Shown: positions 22,826 through 37,422 of the stretch, in pieces
Layout of the letters: the number at the start of each line of letters is the position of its first letter
How positions within the stretch are numbered: the stretch's first letter is position 1
Assembly (NCBI GenBank): GCA_945288535.1
Contig: CALYQQ010000004.1
Location: 93,726 to 157,725, forward strand
Source: an uncultured Enterobacterales bacterium
Lineage (GTDB): Bacteria > Pseudomonadota > Gammaproteobacteria > Enterobacterales > CALYQQ01
Direction: 5' to 3'
Length of the DNA: 64,000 nucleotides
Made by a program: the position numbers and the translations under genes
The notes under the pieces: model-generated
Told to the model about the DNA's origin: nothing
Database searches by the model: none
The model's input: the letters and a program-made list of their open reading frames with translations, nothing else

Positions 22826-23566
22826 TTATTGTCTATGTAATAAAACTATACGATCACCCAAAGGATTTATTTTACGGTTGTTACCATTATAATATTTATG
22901 GAAAGACGCTAATTGCTGTGCTGATATTTCTTGTGGATTAGCTAGTACATACCATTCAACATTTTCGATAAGCGGTGGTGTTGTTAATGATCCTAGATAG
23001 TGGTAATAGGTTAAGTTCAAAGGAAGCATATCATTCACATCGATATGTATAGGTTTATCTTCAGTTGTCTTTCTTCCTATATTATCAAGAACATCTTGAA
23101 AGCCCTTATTATGTTGACCTTCTTTAAAGAAAACGCTTACCACAGCAATGCGACCACTTTGCGATTTATTAACGAAATGGACTTCTAATGGATAATCTTT
23201 GCCATTTATAGTGTGTTCAGAAGGTGAGTGAAAATGAAATTGTTGTAATTCAAAATTTCGACCGTTTAATACTGCAAAACCACTATCATCGACTTGAATA
23301 CTATGGCCATTGTTATTTTCAAATTTAGCAAAATCTGAGTAATAAAGTGTTATATCACCTTTATCTTTCATTATACTTGCCAGTTTTGTATCAATATTAA
23401 TGGGTGATTGATGCATACCAGATAAAAATTGCCAATTTTCCTGATGTTGATAATCAAAATGATTAGCTGCATGTATGTCTGCTGCTGTTGATATTTGTGA
23501 AAATAGAAATGTTGAATGTAAAACGACTGCAATTATTATAATTTTTTTTACGCTATTAAAGTTCAT
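22826..23566 (-). CDS. cah: Periplasmic alpha-class carbonic anhydrase
   Basis: 246 residues. A signal peptide of about 29 residues is followed by the alpha-carbonic anhydrase domain. Zinc ligands are the two histidines of QQFHFHSPSEH and the one in LEVHFVN; the Thr-Glu network and SPINID near residue 54 and YLGSLTTPP near residue 190 are conserved. Hydrates CO2 to bicarbonate in the periplasm. Length fits bacterial members. It stands alone in AT-rich DNA, with AAGGAT before the ATG. Isolated genes of this class are often accessory and may be horizontally acquired. Confidence 0.92.
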   Translation of the reverse strand: MNFNSVKKIIIIAVVLHSTFLFSQISTAADIHAANHFDYQHQENWQFLSGMHQSPINIDTKLASIMKDKGDITLYYSDFAKFENNNGHSIQVDDSGFAVLNGRNFELQQFHFHSPSEHTINGKDYPLEVHFVNKSQSGRIAVVSVFFKEGQHNKGFQDVLDNIGRKTTEDKPIHIDVNDMLPLNLTYYHYLGSLTTPPLIENVEWYVLANPQEISAQQLASFHKYYNGNNRKINPLGDRIVLLHRQ

Positions 23567-23980
23567 TTAATTATATCCTTATTTATAACTATTACAATAT
23601 TATACTAAACAATTTAACAATTTATAGATGAATAACAAATTAATAAAAATAATATTTTAATATGTTCATTAATTGAATTAATGAATAATACAATTATAAT
23701 AAAAACTATTTTTATAGTTTATTTTTATTTGGAATGCATATTCTATAGAATAATATGTAAAAATATATTCTAATTTCTAGGATATAATGATTATTAAAAA
23801 TGTGAAATAAATATAAAATATCATCACCAATTAACTAAATTTATTATTTTTCTACAATATAAGCTTGCTATTTTTTAATTTATTAAAAAATATACAAATA
23901 AAGCTAGTTGAAAATAGCTTTTATAAAATAAAACTAACTACCATTATCTAGCTAACTGTTACTATTATTTTTTATTTATA
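23567..23980. other. AT-rich spacer between carbonic anhydrase and tenA genes
   Basis: About 410 bases of strongly AT-rich DNA with short A/T repeats. No gene or RNA is recognisable; it presumably contains the promoter of the minus-strand carbonic anhydrase gene. Confidence 0.4.
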
Positions 23981-24637
23981 TTAATGTTCAATATGATATG
24001 AACTATCCAAAAAAAAATATTCTAACTCGCATCCTCTTATAAAAGAATTAGTCATATTCAGTTGTTCTGTTAAACTACTTTTTTTAGCTAGATCATTTGC
24101 TATAAAAATAGCTTGATTTACAGATATTTTAAATTCTTCATTAGAATAAGTATTAATCCACTGTTGATAAGGATTATTTTCTTTAATATGATCATAATAG
24201 ATATGATTACCTACCTGATAATAAATTACAAAACAAGGTAAAATTGATGCAACAGCAACTTCAATTGGTTTATTAGTTAATTGTTTTGTTAGATAATGTA
24301 TGTAATATGAGCAGATTGGTGAAGGTGATTGTTCGATTATATCATAGGAAGAATAGATCTTATAAAAATGATGTAACTCTTTTTCCGCCTTGATCGTATT
24401 GATAATAAAATTTAAAAAATAGGTTTTATGCCTAGATTTTGTTAACTTTTTTGATATTCCTTGTAATATAGTTTTATATTGATGGAGATAAATGGCATCT
24501 TGTCTAAGATAAAATAAAAACCTTTCTCTACTCAGTGTACCATGTTTAATCTCCTCAATAAAAGGGTGTTGTATTATTCTATTATAAATAGATAACATTC
24601 TTTTATCTTCTTTATTTATCCAAGGAAAAGTTAACAT
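23981..24637 (-). CDS. tenA: TenA family protein (thiaminase II, aminopyrimidine aminohydrolase)
   Basis: 218 residues, all-helical heme oxygenase-like fold. The catalytic cysteine appears in ASILPCFVIYYQVG (near residue 135), the C-terminal glutamate in CELEYFFLDSSY (near residue 206), and FLFYLRQDAIYLHQY matches the family N-terminal signature. TenA hydrolyses 4-amino-5-aminomethyl-2-methylpyrimidine from degraded thiamin to HMP, allowing salvage. Its base composition is as AT-rich as its surroundings. No other thiamin genes are adjacent, so a salvage role is inferred from the family. Confidence 0.88.
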   Translation of the reverse strand: MLTFPWINKEDKRMLSIYNRIIQHPFIEEIKHGTLSRERFLFYLRQDAIYLHQYKTILQGISKKLTKSRHKTYFLNFIINTIKAEKELHHFYKIYSSYDIIEQSPSPICSYYIHYLTKQLTNKPIEVAVASILPCFVIYYQVGNHIYYDHIKENNPYQQWINTYSNEEFKISVNQAIFIANDLAKKSSLTEQLNMTNSFIRGCELEYFFLDSSYHIEH

Positions 24638-25560
24638 AAGTTATCACTTACAAAGTTTATAATTTTTATATGATAATTATTATATAAAAATTATAATAAA
24701 TAAGTCATCTATACATAATATATGTGTTAAAAAAGGATTATTAATAATTAAATATAATATATTATTTATAATTAACAACAATACCTAGTAACTTAGTTAT
24801 TAATCAAAATAATTTTTAAAAAGAAAATAAATATAAAATTATAGTAGTATACTTACAAAAATAATAGTAACATTAATCATATTAATAAAATAGATTACGG
24901 TAACTAGTTTTTTCTACAGTGTAATTAATTATTTAAATATAAATTTATATGTTTTATAGTTTTTATGAAATATAAAGTTTTCTTATAAAGGATTGTTACT
25001 ATTTATAATTATTTTATCTAATTATAATTAATATTATATTTTTACTAAATTAAATGGTTATTATTTTTTATCTTTAGTAATTATAAAAAAGTAAAAACTT
25101 ACTAAATTTAAAATTTATCTTATTTTTAATGCTATTTATTTACTAGTATAAAAATTTATTTAAAACTAGTGCGTTAATTTATAAGTTAATATAATCTTAT
25201 ATTCTATAAGTTATTTTTTATATATATCTTACTTATTTTCATATTGAAAATTACTACTAGTACTATTTTAATTATATATTAAGTGAAATGATTGTAATAA
25301 AAATTATTATATATTATTTACCGAATACTAATTATTTTTAGTTCTATATAAATTTACTGTTTTATGTTTTTTAGATATAGTAATATTAGTTTACTAAATT
25401 ATTAATAGATATTAAGAAATAAAAAGTATACATTATAAATGTAAATAAAGAGTGATTATAATAAAATTATACGAAATTAAAATCATATATATAACAACCC
25501 CGGCATAACAATATATTATACCGGTAATAGAAATAGATAGAGTAATCAGAAAACTCTAAC
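24638..25560. other. 920-base extremely AT-rich non-coding region
   Basis: Only short runs of G or C occur and stop codons are frequent in all frames. It may be the remains of decayed genes; nothing is recognisable. An imperfect stem CCGGCATAA (25500-25508) / TTATACCGG (25516-25524) near its right end may terminate mnmE on the minus strand. Confidence 0.5.
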
Positions 25561-26925
25561 TTACTTACCAATACAAAAGCTAGAAAATATTTTTCCTAGT
25601 AAATCATCGGAAGTTACTTCTCCTGTTATTTCTCCTAATGCCTGTTGTGCCAGGCGTAATTCTTCGGCTAGCAATTCACCTGCATAGGCATTAATTAATC
25701 GGTCTTTACCCTGTTCAAGGTGATATTCTGCTGTTATTAATGCCTGAATATGACGGCGTCTTGCAATAAAGTCCCCTTCATTATGACCAGAATACCCCAT
25801 AACCTCTTTTAAATGGTTACGCAGTATATCAACACCATCACCCGTGCGTGCAGATAAACGAATAAGTGAGTGCCCATTTACATCAAAATAACCTTTATTT
25901 TCATTAGTCAGATCAGCTTTATTTCGAATAATAGTTATGGGTAATTTATTTGGTAATTTTGCCATAAATTCAGGCCAAATTTGCTCAGGTTCAGTCGCTT
26001 CGGTTGTTGTCGCATCAACCATAAACAATACTCTATCAGCTTGCTCAATTTCTTTCCATGCGCGTTCAATGCCTATACGTTCAACTTCATCATTGGCTTC
26101 ACGTAATCCAGCTGTGTCAATAATATGTAATGGCATACCATCAAGATGAATATGTTCTCGTAAAACATCACGGGTTGTGCCTGCAATATCCGTAACGATA
26201 GCGGCATCACGCCCAGAGAGAGCATTAAGTAAACTCGACTTACCTGCATTAGGTCGACCTGCAATGACAACTTTCATTCCTTCTCGTAATAAACTTCCTT
26301 GGCTTGCAGCTTGTTTAACTGATGTAAGATCATTGATAACATTATTTAATTGAGCCTCTATTTTTCCATCTGATAAAAAATCGATTTCTTCATCGGGAAA
26401 ATCAATAGCAGCTTCAACGTATATCCGTAAATTGGTTAAAGCATCAGTAAGTTGATAGATTTTTTTAGAAAAAGTACCTTGCAGCGAGTTAATAGCCGAT
26501 CGGGCTGCTTGTTCCGAACTTGCATCGATTAAATCTGCTATAGCTTCTGCTTGGATCAGATCTATTTTATCATTAATAAAAGCACGTTCAGAGAATTCTC
26601 CTGGACGTGCAATACGAACATGAGCAATGGTAAGAATTTGTTTTAATAATAAATCAATAATGACAGGCCCACCATGACCTTGTAATTCTAAAACATCTTC
26701 TCCTGTAAAAGAGTGTGGTCCAGGAAAATAGATAGCAATACCTTGATCAAGTATATTATTATTATTATCCCGAAAAGATAAATATTCAGCTTGACGAGGT
26801 GCGGGTATTTTACCAAGAAGTTGCTTCGCAACTGTAATAGCTTGTTTTCCAGATATACGCAAAATACCAACACCACCACGTCCCGGCGGTGTTGCCTGAG
26901 CAACAATAGTATCAGTTATTAACAT
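25561..26925 (-). CDS. mnmE: tRNA modification GTPase MnmE (TrmE)
   Basis: 454 residues, identical in length to E. coli. An N-terminal tetrahydrofolate-binding domain ([16 protein letters not shown]), a helical domain with an inserted Ras-like GTPase (Walker [10 protein letters not shown] near residue 223; DTAG; NKAD), and the invariant C-terminal CIGK. Works with MnmG on U34 of tRNA. Last of the rpmH-rnpA-yidD-yidC-mnmE chain, 147 bases after yidC, beyond a hairpin. Confidence 0.97.
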   Translation of the reverse strand: MLITDTIVAQATPPGRGGVGILRISGKQAITVAKQLLGKIPAPRQAEYLSFRDNNNNILDQGIAIYFPGPHSFTGEDVLELQGHGGPVIIDLLLKQILTIAHVRIARPGEFSERAFINDKIDLIQAEAIADLIDASSEQAARSAINSLQGTFSKKIYQLTDALTNLRIYVEAAIDFPDEEIDFLSDGKIEAQLNNVINDLTSVKQAASQGSLLREGMKVVIAGRPNAGKSSLLNALSGRDAAIVTDIAGTTRDVLREHIHLDGMPLHIIDTAGLREANDEVERIGIERAWKEIEQADRVLFMVDATTTEATEPEQIWPEFMAKLPNKLPITIIRNKADLTNENKGYFDVNGHSLIRLSARTGDGVDILRNHLKEVMGYSGHNEGDFIARRRHIQALITAEYHLEQGKDRLINAYAGELLAEELRLAQQALGEITGEVTSDDLLGKIFSSFCIGK

Positions 26926-27019
26926 ACTTTAATACTCTATTTTATTTTTAATAAAGTTAGTATCGTTAGTTATAATTATTAAATATACTTACTTTATCAA
27001 TGGAATGACTTATAAAATT

Positions 27020-27042
27020 AAGGCGGTCTATTTGACCGCCTT
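27020..27042 (-). terminator. Hairpin between yidC and mnmE
   Basis: AAGGCGGTC (27020-27028) and GACCGCCTT (27034-27042) form a perfect 9-bp GC-rich stem with a 5-base loop, 31 bases beyond the yidC stop on the minus strand, followed there by AATTTTAT. Probably terminates or attenuates transcription before mnmE. Confidence 0.7.
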
Positions 27043-27072
27043 ATTGATATTGTAAACACATTTACTATGTAC

Positions 27073-28692
27073 TTACTTTTTTTCTTTTTTAGCTCTTGTA
27101 TGCAGGCCTTTTTTCTCAAGACCATGATAAATATATTGTTGTTGTGCAATAGTCACTAAATTACTTACAGTATAATATAATACTAAACCTGATGGGAACC
27201 ATAGGAAGAATATAGTAAATATTAATGGCATGAATGTCATAATTTTCTGTTGCATAGGATCTGTCACTGGTGTTGGTGACATTTTTTGGATAAGGAACAT
27301 TGTTCCACCCATTAATAATGGCAATATATAGTATGGATCCTGTGCAGATAAATCTTGTAACCAGCCAAAGAATGGCGCATGACGTAATTCAATGGAACTA
27401 CTTAACATATAGAATAAGGAAATAAAAATAGGCATCTGCACCAAAAGGATAAAGCATCCACCTAATGGATTCACTTTTTCCTTCTTATACAGCTCCATCA
27501 TTTCCATACTCATTTTTTGACGATCATCACCATAACGTTCACGCATAGCTTGTAACTTAGGTTGCAATAATTTCATTTTTGCTGCGGAAGTATATTGCGC
27601 TTTGGTTAGCGGATACATTAAACCACGAACTAAAAATGTGATTAAAATGATTGCAATACCCCAGTTACCAACAAAACTATGTAAGAACTTAAGTACTTTA
27701 AATAACGGTTGAGACAAGAACCATAACCATCCATAATCAACGGTTAAGTTAAGATTTGGTACAACATCCGCCATTTGATCTTGAAGTGTTGGGCCTAACC
27801 ATAAACGTGAATGCAGTTCGATGGTATCTTGCGGTAAAATGGTAACGGGAGCTCCTCTATAACCAATGATGGCCTGATCTTTATCTTTTAAATAAGTTGA
27901 ATAAAAGATATTAGGACTATCATTGCTTGGGATCCATGCGCTCACGAAATAGTGCTGCAACATAGCAATCCAACCATTTTGTGTTGTAATGTTTAAATTT
28001 TCATCAGTAATATCAGTAAATTTATATTTTTTATAGGAACTACTATCTGAGGAATAGGCTGTACCTCGATATCCTTGCGCTGAGGTTCTGCTATTATGTT
28101 CTTCAGGTAATTTAATTGTTTGTTTTAACTGGCCATACATTTCTACTTGAAGCGGTTTACTGCCCTGATTATTAATCGTATATTCTACATTTACAACATA
28201 TTGACCGCGCTTTAATATAAATGTTTTAGTATAGGTAGCCCCCGTTGCTTCATTTTTATAGGTTAACGGGATACGTAATTCATTTTGGTCATTTGCTAAC
28301 TGAAAATCATGTTGTGTTGTAGTATATAAAGGGCGTGAACCTTGATTTTTATTGTCTGGGCCATCACGTCCAGTTAAACCGCTTTGCGCAACATAAACAA
28401 AATTATCAGTATTTTCGAGTAATAAAAAAGGCGTTTTTGAATTAAGTGAAGTTGTATAGTTTAATAAACTCGCACTTTCAATATCACCTCCTATAGTATT
28501 AATTACCAAAGAAAGCACATCGCTTTTTATGGTAATAAGTTGTCCCTTACTGGTTGTCTCAGCATCATTTATAATACTCTGAACGGTTTGTGGATTAACC
28601 TGTTGAGGTGTGTGATCTTTGACCCATGCTTGCCAAAGTATCCCTGTTAAAAGTAACCAGGCGATGAAAAGAAGATTGCGTTGGGATTCCAT
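27073..28692 (-). CDS. yidC: Membrane protein insertase YidC
   Basis: 539 residues (E. coli 548). One N-terminal membrane anchor (residues about 5-22), a large periplasmic beta-sandwich domain to about residue 320, then five conserved core helices with the cytoplasmic hydrophilic loop and positively charged tail (RAKKEKK). Inserts small membrane proteins, including Fo subunit c encoded in this same window, alone or with SecYEG. Located 24 bases after yidD. Confidence 0.97.
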   Translation of the reverse strand: MESQRNLLFIAWLLLTGILWQAWVKDHTPQQVNPQTVQSIINDAETTSKGQLITIKSDVLSLVINTIGGDIESASLLNYTTSLNSKTPFLLLENTDNFVYVAQSGLTGRDGPDNKNQGSRPLYTTTQHDFQLANDQNELRIPLTYKNEATGATYTKTFILKRGQYVVNVEYTINNQGSKPLQVEMYGQLKQTIKLPEEHNSRTSAQGYRGTAYSSDSSSYKKYKFTDITDENLNITTQNGWIAMLQHYFVSAWIPSNDSPNIFYSTYLKDKDQAIIGYRGAPVTILPQDTIELHSRLWLGPTLQDQMADVVPNLNLTVDYGWLWFLSQPLFKVLKFLHSFVGNWGIAIILITFLVRGLMYPLTKAQYTSAAKMKLLQPKLQAMRERYGDDRQKMSMEMMELYKKEKVNPLGGCFILLVQMPIFISLFYMLSSSIELRHAPFFGWLQDLSAQDPYYILPLLMGGTMFLIQKMSPTPVTDPMQQKIMTFMPLIFTIFFLWFPSGLVLYYTVSNLVTIAQQQYIYHGLEKKGLHTRAKKEKK

Positions 28693-28716
28693 CGTAAATT
28701 ATTCTCTAATAATTGT

Positions 28717-28956
28717 TCAGTTTTTAGGCGGAACGGGATCATGTCCGCCAACATTTAAAGGATGACATCTTAATACACGTTTTAGAGTAAGCCAACCGCC
28801 TTTTAAAAAACCAAATCGACTTACAGCTTCAACACCATATTGGGAACATGTTGGTGTAAACCTACAATGGGGCCCAAGTAATGGACTAATAAACCGCTGA
28901 TAACCACGGAATAGCCATACTAAGATGCGGGCACTTGGCGACATTGACGATGCCAT
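28717..28956 (-). CDS. yidD: Membrane protein insertion efficiency factor YidD
   Basis: 79 residues. Carries the family core [23 protein letters not shown] and the conserved [17 protein letters not shown]. Membrane-associated, assists YidC-dependent insertion. It overlaps the end of rnpA by 37 bases in another frame, as is usual in this operon. Confidence 0.95.
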   Translation of the reverse strand: MASSMSPSARILVWLFRGYQRFISPLLGPHCRFTPTCSQYGVEAVSRFGFLKGGWLTLKRVLRCHPLNVGGHDPVPPKN

Positions 28957-29279
28957 AGTTTTTCTAATGTTTCTGTCAGAGTACGATTATCTAAATTTGT
29001 GGCTCCATTTTTCACTATTACAACGAAATCTCTTGCCGGTAATTTATGTTGCTGTAATCGAAAACTTTCTCTAATGAGGCGTTTTATACGATTTCTGTCA
29101 TGAGCACGCTTGACATAGCGTTTTGCAACAGTTAATCCCATTCGTGGATTGTTAAGGCTATTTGGGCGGCCAAGAATAGTAATAAACGGAGAAGCAACCC
29201 GTACAGGCTGCTGGAAGACGAAGGCAAAATCACCGGGAGTTAGTAATCTTAACTCCCTGGTAAATGCTAGCATAATCAC
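28920..29279 (-). CDS. rnpA: Ribonuclease P protein component
   Basis: 119 residues, equal to E. coli. Basic protein cofactor that helps the RNase P RNA bind precursor tRNA. Signature [13 protein letters not shown] is present near residue 62. The start is GTG at 29279, the same unusual start codon as in E. coli. An internal ATG two codons later is possible but less well supported. Confidence 0.96.
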   Translation of the reverse strand: MIMLAFTRELRLLTPGDFAFVFQQPVRVASPFITILGRPNSLNNPRMGLTVAKRYVKRAHDRNRIKRLIRESFRLQQHKLPARDFVVIVKNGATNLDNRTLTETLEKLWHRQCRQVPAS

Positions 29280-29296
29280 ACAGACAGTTAGCCTGA

Positions 29297-30303
<1,007 letters not shown>

Positions 30304-31692
30304 GTGTCTCTTCCTATATGGCAGCAATGCCTTGCCCGATTACATGAAGAATTACCTGTTACTGAGTTTAATATGTGGATTCGTCCACTTCAGGCAGAAC
30401 TCAGCGGTAGTACGTTATCGTTATATGCCCCCAACAGGTTTGTTTTGGACTGGGTTTGTGATAAGTATATGCATAATATTAATGAAATATTGAATGATAT
30501 TTGTCATGGACAACCGCCCGTTTTAAATTTTTTGGTTGGCAATAAGCCTGTAGCTCAAGCCAATTCAGCGCAAAGCAACAGTATGCCAGTAAATAACAAT
30601 ACAGTTACTATAAACAAAGCTGCGATTCGACCTAGCTGGGAAAGTCCAACTGATTTACCTGAACATACTTATCGTTCAGGTGTTAATCCTAAGCATACTT
30701 TTGCAAACTTTGTTGAGGGTAAATCAAATCAATTAGCTCGTGCGGCAGCGAGTCAGGTCGCTGATAACCCAGGGGGAGCTTATAATCCACTCTTTATATA
30801 TGGAGGAACTGGCTTAGGGAAGACACATCTTTTGCATGCGGTTGGTAATGGTATTATAGCTAATAAAGCAAATGCAAAGGTTGTTTATATGCATTCAGAA
30901 CGCTTTGTACAAGATATGGTTAAAGCACTTCAAAATAATGTCATTGAAGAATTTAAACGTTATTACCGTTCTGTTGATGCGTTATTAATTGATGATATAC
31001 AATTCTTTGCTAATAAAGAACGCTCACAAGAGGAATTTTTTCATACTTTTAATGCACTACTTGAAGGTAATCAGCAAATTATTTTAACATCTGATCGTTA
31101 TCCTAAAGAGATTCATGGTGTTGAAGATAGATTAAAATCTCGCTTTGGTTGGGGATTAACTATTGCAATAGAGCCTCCTGAACTAGAAACTCGAGTTGCT
31201 ATTTTAATGAAAAAAGCTGATGAAAATAATATAAAATTAGCTGATGAGGTTGCTTTTTTCATTGCTAAAAGGTTAAGGTCAAATGTACGTGAGCTAGAGG
31301 GAGCATTGAACAGAGTAATTGCTAATGCAAACTTTACTGGACGTGCAATTACAATTGATTTTGTGCGTGAAGCTTTACGTGATTTGTTGGCATTGCAAGA
31401 AAAACTTGTCACCATTGATAATATTCAAAAAACAGTCGCGGAATATTATAAGATTAAAATCGCTGATTTATTATCAAAACGACGGTCACGTTCGGTAGCC
31501 CGTCCAAGACAGATGGCAATGGCACTATCTAAAGAACTAACTAATCACAGTTTGCCTGAAATTGGAGATGCTTTTGGTGGTAGAGATCATACCACGGTAT
31601 TACATGCATGTCGTAAAATAGAGCAATTACGTGAAGAAAGTCACGATATAAAAGAAGATTTTTCCAATTTAATAAGAACATTATCTTCATAA
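30304..31692 (+). CDS. dnaA: Chromosomal replication initiator DnaA
   Basis: 462 residues from GTG. Domain I (WQQCLARL) interacts with helicase, domain II is a short linker, domain III is AAA+ (Walker [11 protein letters not shown] near residue 167, Walker B LLIDDIQF), and domain IV is the HTH with signature [15 protein letters not shown]. The frame also has an ATG at 30292, but GGAG at 30294-30297 stands correctly for GTG 30304, the start used by E. coli. Operon dnaA-dnaN-recF-gyrB follows. Confidence 0.97.
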   Translation: MSLPIWQQCLARLHEELPVTEFNMWIRPLQAELSGSTLSLYAPNRFVLDWVCDKYMHNINEILNDICHGQPPVLNFLVGNKPVAQANSAQSNSMPVNNNTVTINKAAIRPSWESPTDLPEHTYRSGVNPKHTFANFVEGKSNQLARAAASQVADNPGGAYNPLFIYGGTGLGKTHLLHAVGNGIIANKANAKVVYMHSERFVQDMVKALQNNVIEEFKRYYRSVDALLIDDIQFFANKERSQEEFFHTFNALLEGNQQIILTSDRYPKEIHGVEDRLKSRFGWGLTIAIEPPELETRVAILMKKADENNIKLADEVAFFIAKRLRSNVRELEGALNRVIANANFTGRAITIDFVREALRDLLALQEKLVTIDNIQKTVAEYYKIKIADLLSKRRSRSVARPRQMAMALSKELTNHSLPEIGDAFGGRDHTTVLHACRKIEQLREESHDIKEDFSNLIRTLSS

Positions 31693-31696
31693 TACT

Positions 31697-32797
31697 ATGA
31701 AATTTATAATTGAACGTGAAAAACTATTAAAGCCATTACAGCAAGTTAGTAGTCCGCTTGCCGGTCGACCTTCATTACCTATTCTTGGAAATCTTCTCAT
31801 TCAGGTAACAGAAGGTAAACTATTATTAACCGGGACAGATTTAGAGACAGAGTTAGTTATTGAGGTGGCACTAAGTGGATTATATGAGATAGGAGCGACA
31901 ACTGTTCCGGCTCGAAAATTTCTAGATATTTGCCGCGGCTTACCTGATGGGGCTGAAATTATAATACAATTAGATGGAGAACGCTTACAAGTACGATCAG
32001 GTCGTAGTCGTTTTTCCCTTTCTACATTACCTGCAACAGATTATCCCAATGTGGATGATTGGCAATGTGATGTTGAATTTAGCTTATCAAAAATAATACT
32101 GAAACGTTTAATTGAATCTACTCAATTTTCGATGGCACATCAAGACGTGCGATATTACCTTAATGGTATGCTATTTGAAACAGAAGATAATGTATTACGC
32201 ACCGTAGCAACAGATGGTCATCGATTAGCTATTTGTACTATATCACTTGAACAATCTTTGCCTTCGCACTCTGTTATTGTGCCGAGAAAAGGCGTTCTTG
32301 AATTAGTTCGATTGTTAGATAGTGCCAATGATCAAGTCTATTTGCAAATTGGCCGAAATAATATTCGAATTCATATTGATAATATTATCTTTACATCGAA
32401 ACTTGTTGATGGTCGTTTTCCCGATTATCGCCGAGTGTTACCCAAACATCCTGATAAGATATTAGAAGCAAATTGTGAGCAACTTAAGCAAGCTTTTTCA
32501 CGAGCGGCGATTTTATCTAATGAAAAGTTTCGTGGGGTGCGATTATATATTAATAAAAATCAGCTCCGTATTACGGCTAATAATCCAGAACAGGAAGAAG
32601 CTGAAGAAATTGTTGATGTCAATTATAATAGTGATGAACTTGAAGTGGGTTTTAATGTGAGCTATGTTCTTGATGTGCTAAATGCATTAAAATGTGAAAC
32701 AGTTAAAATACTACTTATCAACGCAGTATCGAGCGTTCAAATTGAGAGTACAGCAAATACTAATGCAACTTATGTAGTTATGCCAATGCGACTCTAA
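31697..32797 (+). CDS. dnaN: DNA polymerase III sliding clamp (beta)
   Basis: 366 residues, as in E. coli: three repeated clamp domains of about 120 residues each. It ends with the conserved YVVMPMRL, which lines the peptide-binding cleft for clamp partners. The start lies 4 bases after the dnaA stop, so translation is probably coupled. Confidence 0.97.
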   Translation: MKFIIEREKLLKPLQQVSSPLAGRPSLPILGNLLIQVTEGKLLLTGTDLETELVIEVALSGLYEIGATTVPARKFLDICRGLPDGAEIIIQLDGERLQVRSGRSRFSLSTLPATDYPNVDDWQCDVEFSLSKIILKRLIESTQFSMAHQDVRYYLNGMLFETEDNVLRTVATDGHRLAICTISLEQSLPSHSVIVPRKGVLELVRLLDSANDQVYLQIGRNNIRIHIDNIIFTSKLVDGRFPDYRRVLPKHPDKILEANCEQLKQAFSRAAILSNEKFRGVRLYINKNQLRITANNPEQEEAEEIVDVNYNSDELEVGFNVSYVLDVLNALKCETVKILLINAVSSVQIESTANTNATYVVMPMRL

Positions 32798-32851
32798 TAG
32801 CGTTGTTGTTTAAATATAATATTACCTATCCGATACGAATGAGAGCATACT

Positions 32852-33949
32852 ATGGCTCTGACACGCCTGCTTATTCAACACTTTCGGAATATTGAATCTG
32901 CAGATCTAGAATTAGATCCTGGATTCAATTTTCTTATAGGCATTAATGGGAGTGGAAAAACCAGTGTCCTAGAAGCGATTTATACTTTAGGGCATGGTCG
33001 GGCTTTTCGTTCATCCCTAATTGAAAAAGTTATTCAGCATCAGCAAGATAATTTTGTTATACATGGACGGTTAGGTAATAATCAGAATGCGACAAGCGTA
33101 GGCATAATGAAAAGTCGCCAGGGAATGAATAATGTGAGAATTGATGGACATGATGGGCATCGTATTTCTGAGCTAGCGCATTTACTTCCTATTCAGTTAA
33201 TTACACCGGAAGGATTTAATTTACTTAATGGTGGTCCTAAATATAGACGAGCATTTCTTGATTGGGGATGTTTTCATCATGATCCGACATTTTTTTCAGC
33301 TTGGAATAATCTGCGACGCTTACTAAAACAACGTAATGCAGCATTACGGCAAGCGAATCATTATAAACAAATTCGCCCATGGGATCAGGTAATTATACCC
33401 TTAGCAGAACAGATTAGCCAATGCCGAGCTACTTATGCGGCAGCGATTTTAAATAATATTACTAATACATGTTTGACCTTCTTACCGGAATATCAATTAT
33501 CATTTTCTTTTTATCAAGGATGGGATAAAGAACGAGATTATGCTGAACTACTTGAAAGGCAATTTGATCGAGATAAACAATTAAGTTATACCAGTTTAGG
33601 GCCACATAAAGCAGATTTTCGGATTAAAGCGGATGGCTTTATGGTGGAAGATCTCCTTTCTAGAGGACAACTAAAATTATTGATGTGTGCGTTAAGATTA
33701 GCTCAGGGTGAATACTTGACCCAACATAGTCATTTGCACTGTCTATACTTAATTGATGACTTTGCATCAGAATTAGATAGTGGGCGGCGGCGATTATTGT
33801 CTGATAAATTAAAAGCGACAGGAGCACAAGTTTTTATAAGTGCGATTAATGAGGAACAAATTCGTGATATGATCAATGAACAAGGTAAGATCTTCCATGT
33901 AAAATATGGTAAAATAGACACTCAATCGTATGATATAAAACACAAGTGA
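32852..33949 (+). CDS. recF: DNA repair and recombination protein RecF
   Basis: 365 residues (E. coli 357). SMC-like ATPase with Walker [10 protein letters not shown] near residue 29, signature [10 protein letters not shown] near residue 268 and Walker [12 protein letters not shown] near residue 300. Loads RecA at gapped DNA with RecO and RecR. The C-terminus is a few residues longer than in E. coli. Confidence 0.96.
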   Translation: MALTRLLIQHFRNIESADLELDPGFNFLIGINGSGKTSVLEAIYTLGHGRAFRSSLIEKVIQHQQDNFVIHGRLGNNQNATSVGIMKSRQGMNNVRIDGHDGHRISELAHLLPIQLITPEGFNLLNGGPKYRRAFLDWGCFHHDPTFFSAWNNLRRLLKQRNAALRQANHYKQIRPWDQVIIPLAEQISQCRATYAAAILNNITNTCLTFLPEYQLSFSFYQGWDKERDYAELLERQFDRDKQLSYTSLGPHKADFRIKADGFMVEDLLSRGQLKLLMCALRLAQGEYLTQHSHLHCLYLIDDFASELDSGRRRLLSDKLKATGAQVFISAINEEQIRDMINEQGKIFHVKYGKIDTQSYDIKHK

Positions 33950-36367
<2,418 letters not shown>

Positions 36368-36398
36368 TTTTTATTTATTCATTTATTGTTTGTAAAGT

Positions 36399-36440
36399 AA
36401 AAAGTCGTTTCTTAATAGTGAGGAAATGACTTTTTATTTT
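36399..36440. terminator. Terminator after gyrB
   Basis: AAAAAGTCGTTTC (36399-36411) pairs with GAAATGACTTTTT (36423-36435), one G-T pair; the A and T tails make it usable from both sides. It lies 31 bases after the gyrB stop. Confidence 0.85.
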
Positions 36441-36546
36441 CGCTTTAAGATGTAATAAATAGTCTATTTGTAAAAAATATGCTGTATTTTTAAACGTATA
36501 ATGTAACATAATTATTTAACATTATATTATTAAAAATGTGTTTAAG

Positions 36547-36582
36547 AAGGGTAGATTATTCCTTTTTAATCTAGCCTTTTTA
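36547..36582. terminator. Second hairpin in the gyrB-glycosyltransferase gap
   Basis: AAGGGTAGATTA (36547-36558) and TAATCTAGCCTT (36567-36578) form a 12-bp stem with one mismatch, followed by TTTTA on the plus strand. Confidence 0.55.
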
Positions 36583-36587
36583 CAGGC

Positions 36588-36625
36588 TTCTTTTATAATT
36601 AGAGAGTGTTCTAACTATAAAAGAA
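36588..36625. repeat. 16-bp inverted repeat before the glycosyltransferase 3' end
   Basis: TTCTTTTATAATTAGA (36588-36603) and TCTAACTATAAAAGAA (36610-36625) are reverse complements except for one base, with a 6-base loop. Being 39 bases beyond the minus-strand stop codon, it may terminate that gene; the A/T composition makes it a weak stem. Confidence 0.55.
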
Positions 36626-36663
36626 ATTATTCAATCCATTTGTGATAAAAATGAGTGAACTAA

Positions 36664-37422
36664 TTATAGTTTTCCGTTTGATTTATAAAGATAATATAGT
36701 TTAACATATTTATTCATTGTATAAAAATAGTGGTTTACTGATAATATCCAGCCTAATTTACCATCTAAAATCCCTCTCTGAATAAAATACATCTTAATAA
36801 AAGCCCAAAAGGGTCTCATGATAATATCTTTAAAAAAACTACATTTTTTACCTTGTTTTCGATATTTTTCTGCTGCAAGCTTCGTATAATTGTTAAATTT
36901 ATTAAAGTATTGCTCCCAATTATCATAAGTATAGTGTTCCATCCACCCAGAAAGTTTTTTATTTGCATAAGGTGTAACAATCGCAGGATGGACATATCCT
37001 TCAACATAGGAATCTTTTGCTGGCATAAGGCGACACACATAATCAGGTCTTAATACACCATGTGTTGCTTTGTTAAAATGGAATCGATTCTTACGAAGTA
37101 CCCAATAAGCATATTTATCATTAAGTTTTACCGCTTTTTCTATTTCTATTGCTAATGAAGGCGTTACTCGTTCATCTGCGTCAAGAAAAAATATCCATTC
37201 ATGATGTGCTTGCTGTATCGCAAAAGTTTGTTGTCCTCCCCAATCACCTGCCATAGCACGTTGTATTACTTTTGCACCAAGAGAGATTGCTATAGTGGCA
37301 GTATCATCAGTGCTAAAATCATCAATAACAATCACTTCATTAGCAAAATGACAACTTTTTATACAACTAGCAATATTTTCCTGTTCATTTTTTGCAAGGA
37401 TCAATACAGAAACATTAACCAT
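36664..37422 (-). CDS. waaE: Family 2 glycosyltransferase, WaaE/KdtX-like (LPS core)
   Basis: 252 residues, GT-A fold. The N-terminal LILAKNEQENIASCI, EVIVIDDFSTDDT and the DXD metal site FFLDADERV (near residue 80) mark family 2. Overall length and the segments AMAGDWGGQQTFAIQ and YVEGYVHPAIV resemble WaaE/KdtX, which adds a beta-1,4-linked glucose to heptose I of the LPS inner core. No other waa genes are nearby, so substrate assignment rests on similarity. A GAGG ribosome site precedes the ATG on the minus strand. Confidence 0.8.
   Translation of the reverse strand: MVNVSVLILAKNEQENIASCIKSCHFANEVIVIDDFSTDDTATIAISLGAKVIQRAMAGDWGGQQTFAIQQAHHEWIFFLDADERVTPSLAIEIEKAVKLNDKYAYWVLRKNRFHFNKATHGVLRPDYVCRLMPAKDSYVEGYVHPAIVTPYANKKLSGWMEHYTYDNWEQYFNKFNNYTKLAAEKYRKQGKKCSFFKDIIMRPFWAFIKMYFIQRGILDGKLGWILSVNHYFYTMNKYVKLYYLYKSNGKL

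Noticed and set aside
24638..25560. Repeat array or CRISPR in the AT-rich gap
   Set aside because: Only irregular A/T runs; no regularly spaced identical repeats are present.
31113..31415. 100-codon minus-strand frame inside dnaA
   Set aside because: Antisense shadow of the AAA+ domain of dnaA; nothing conserved in it.
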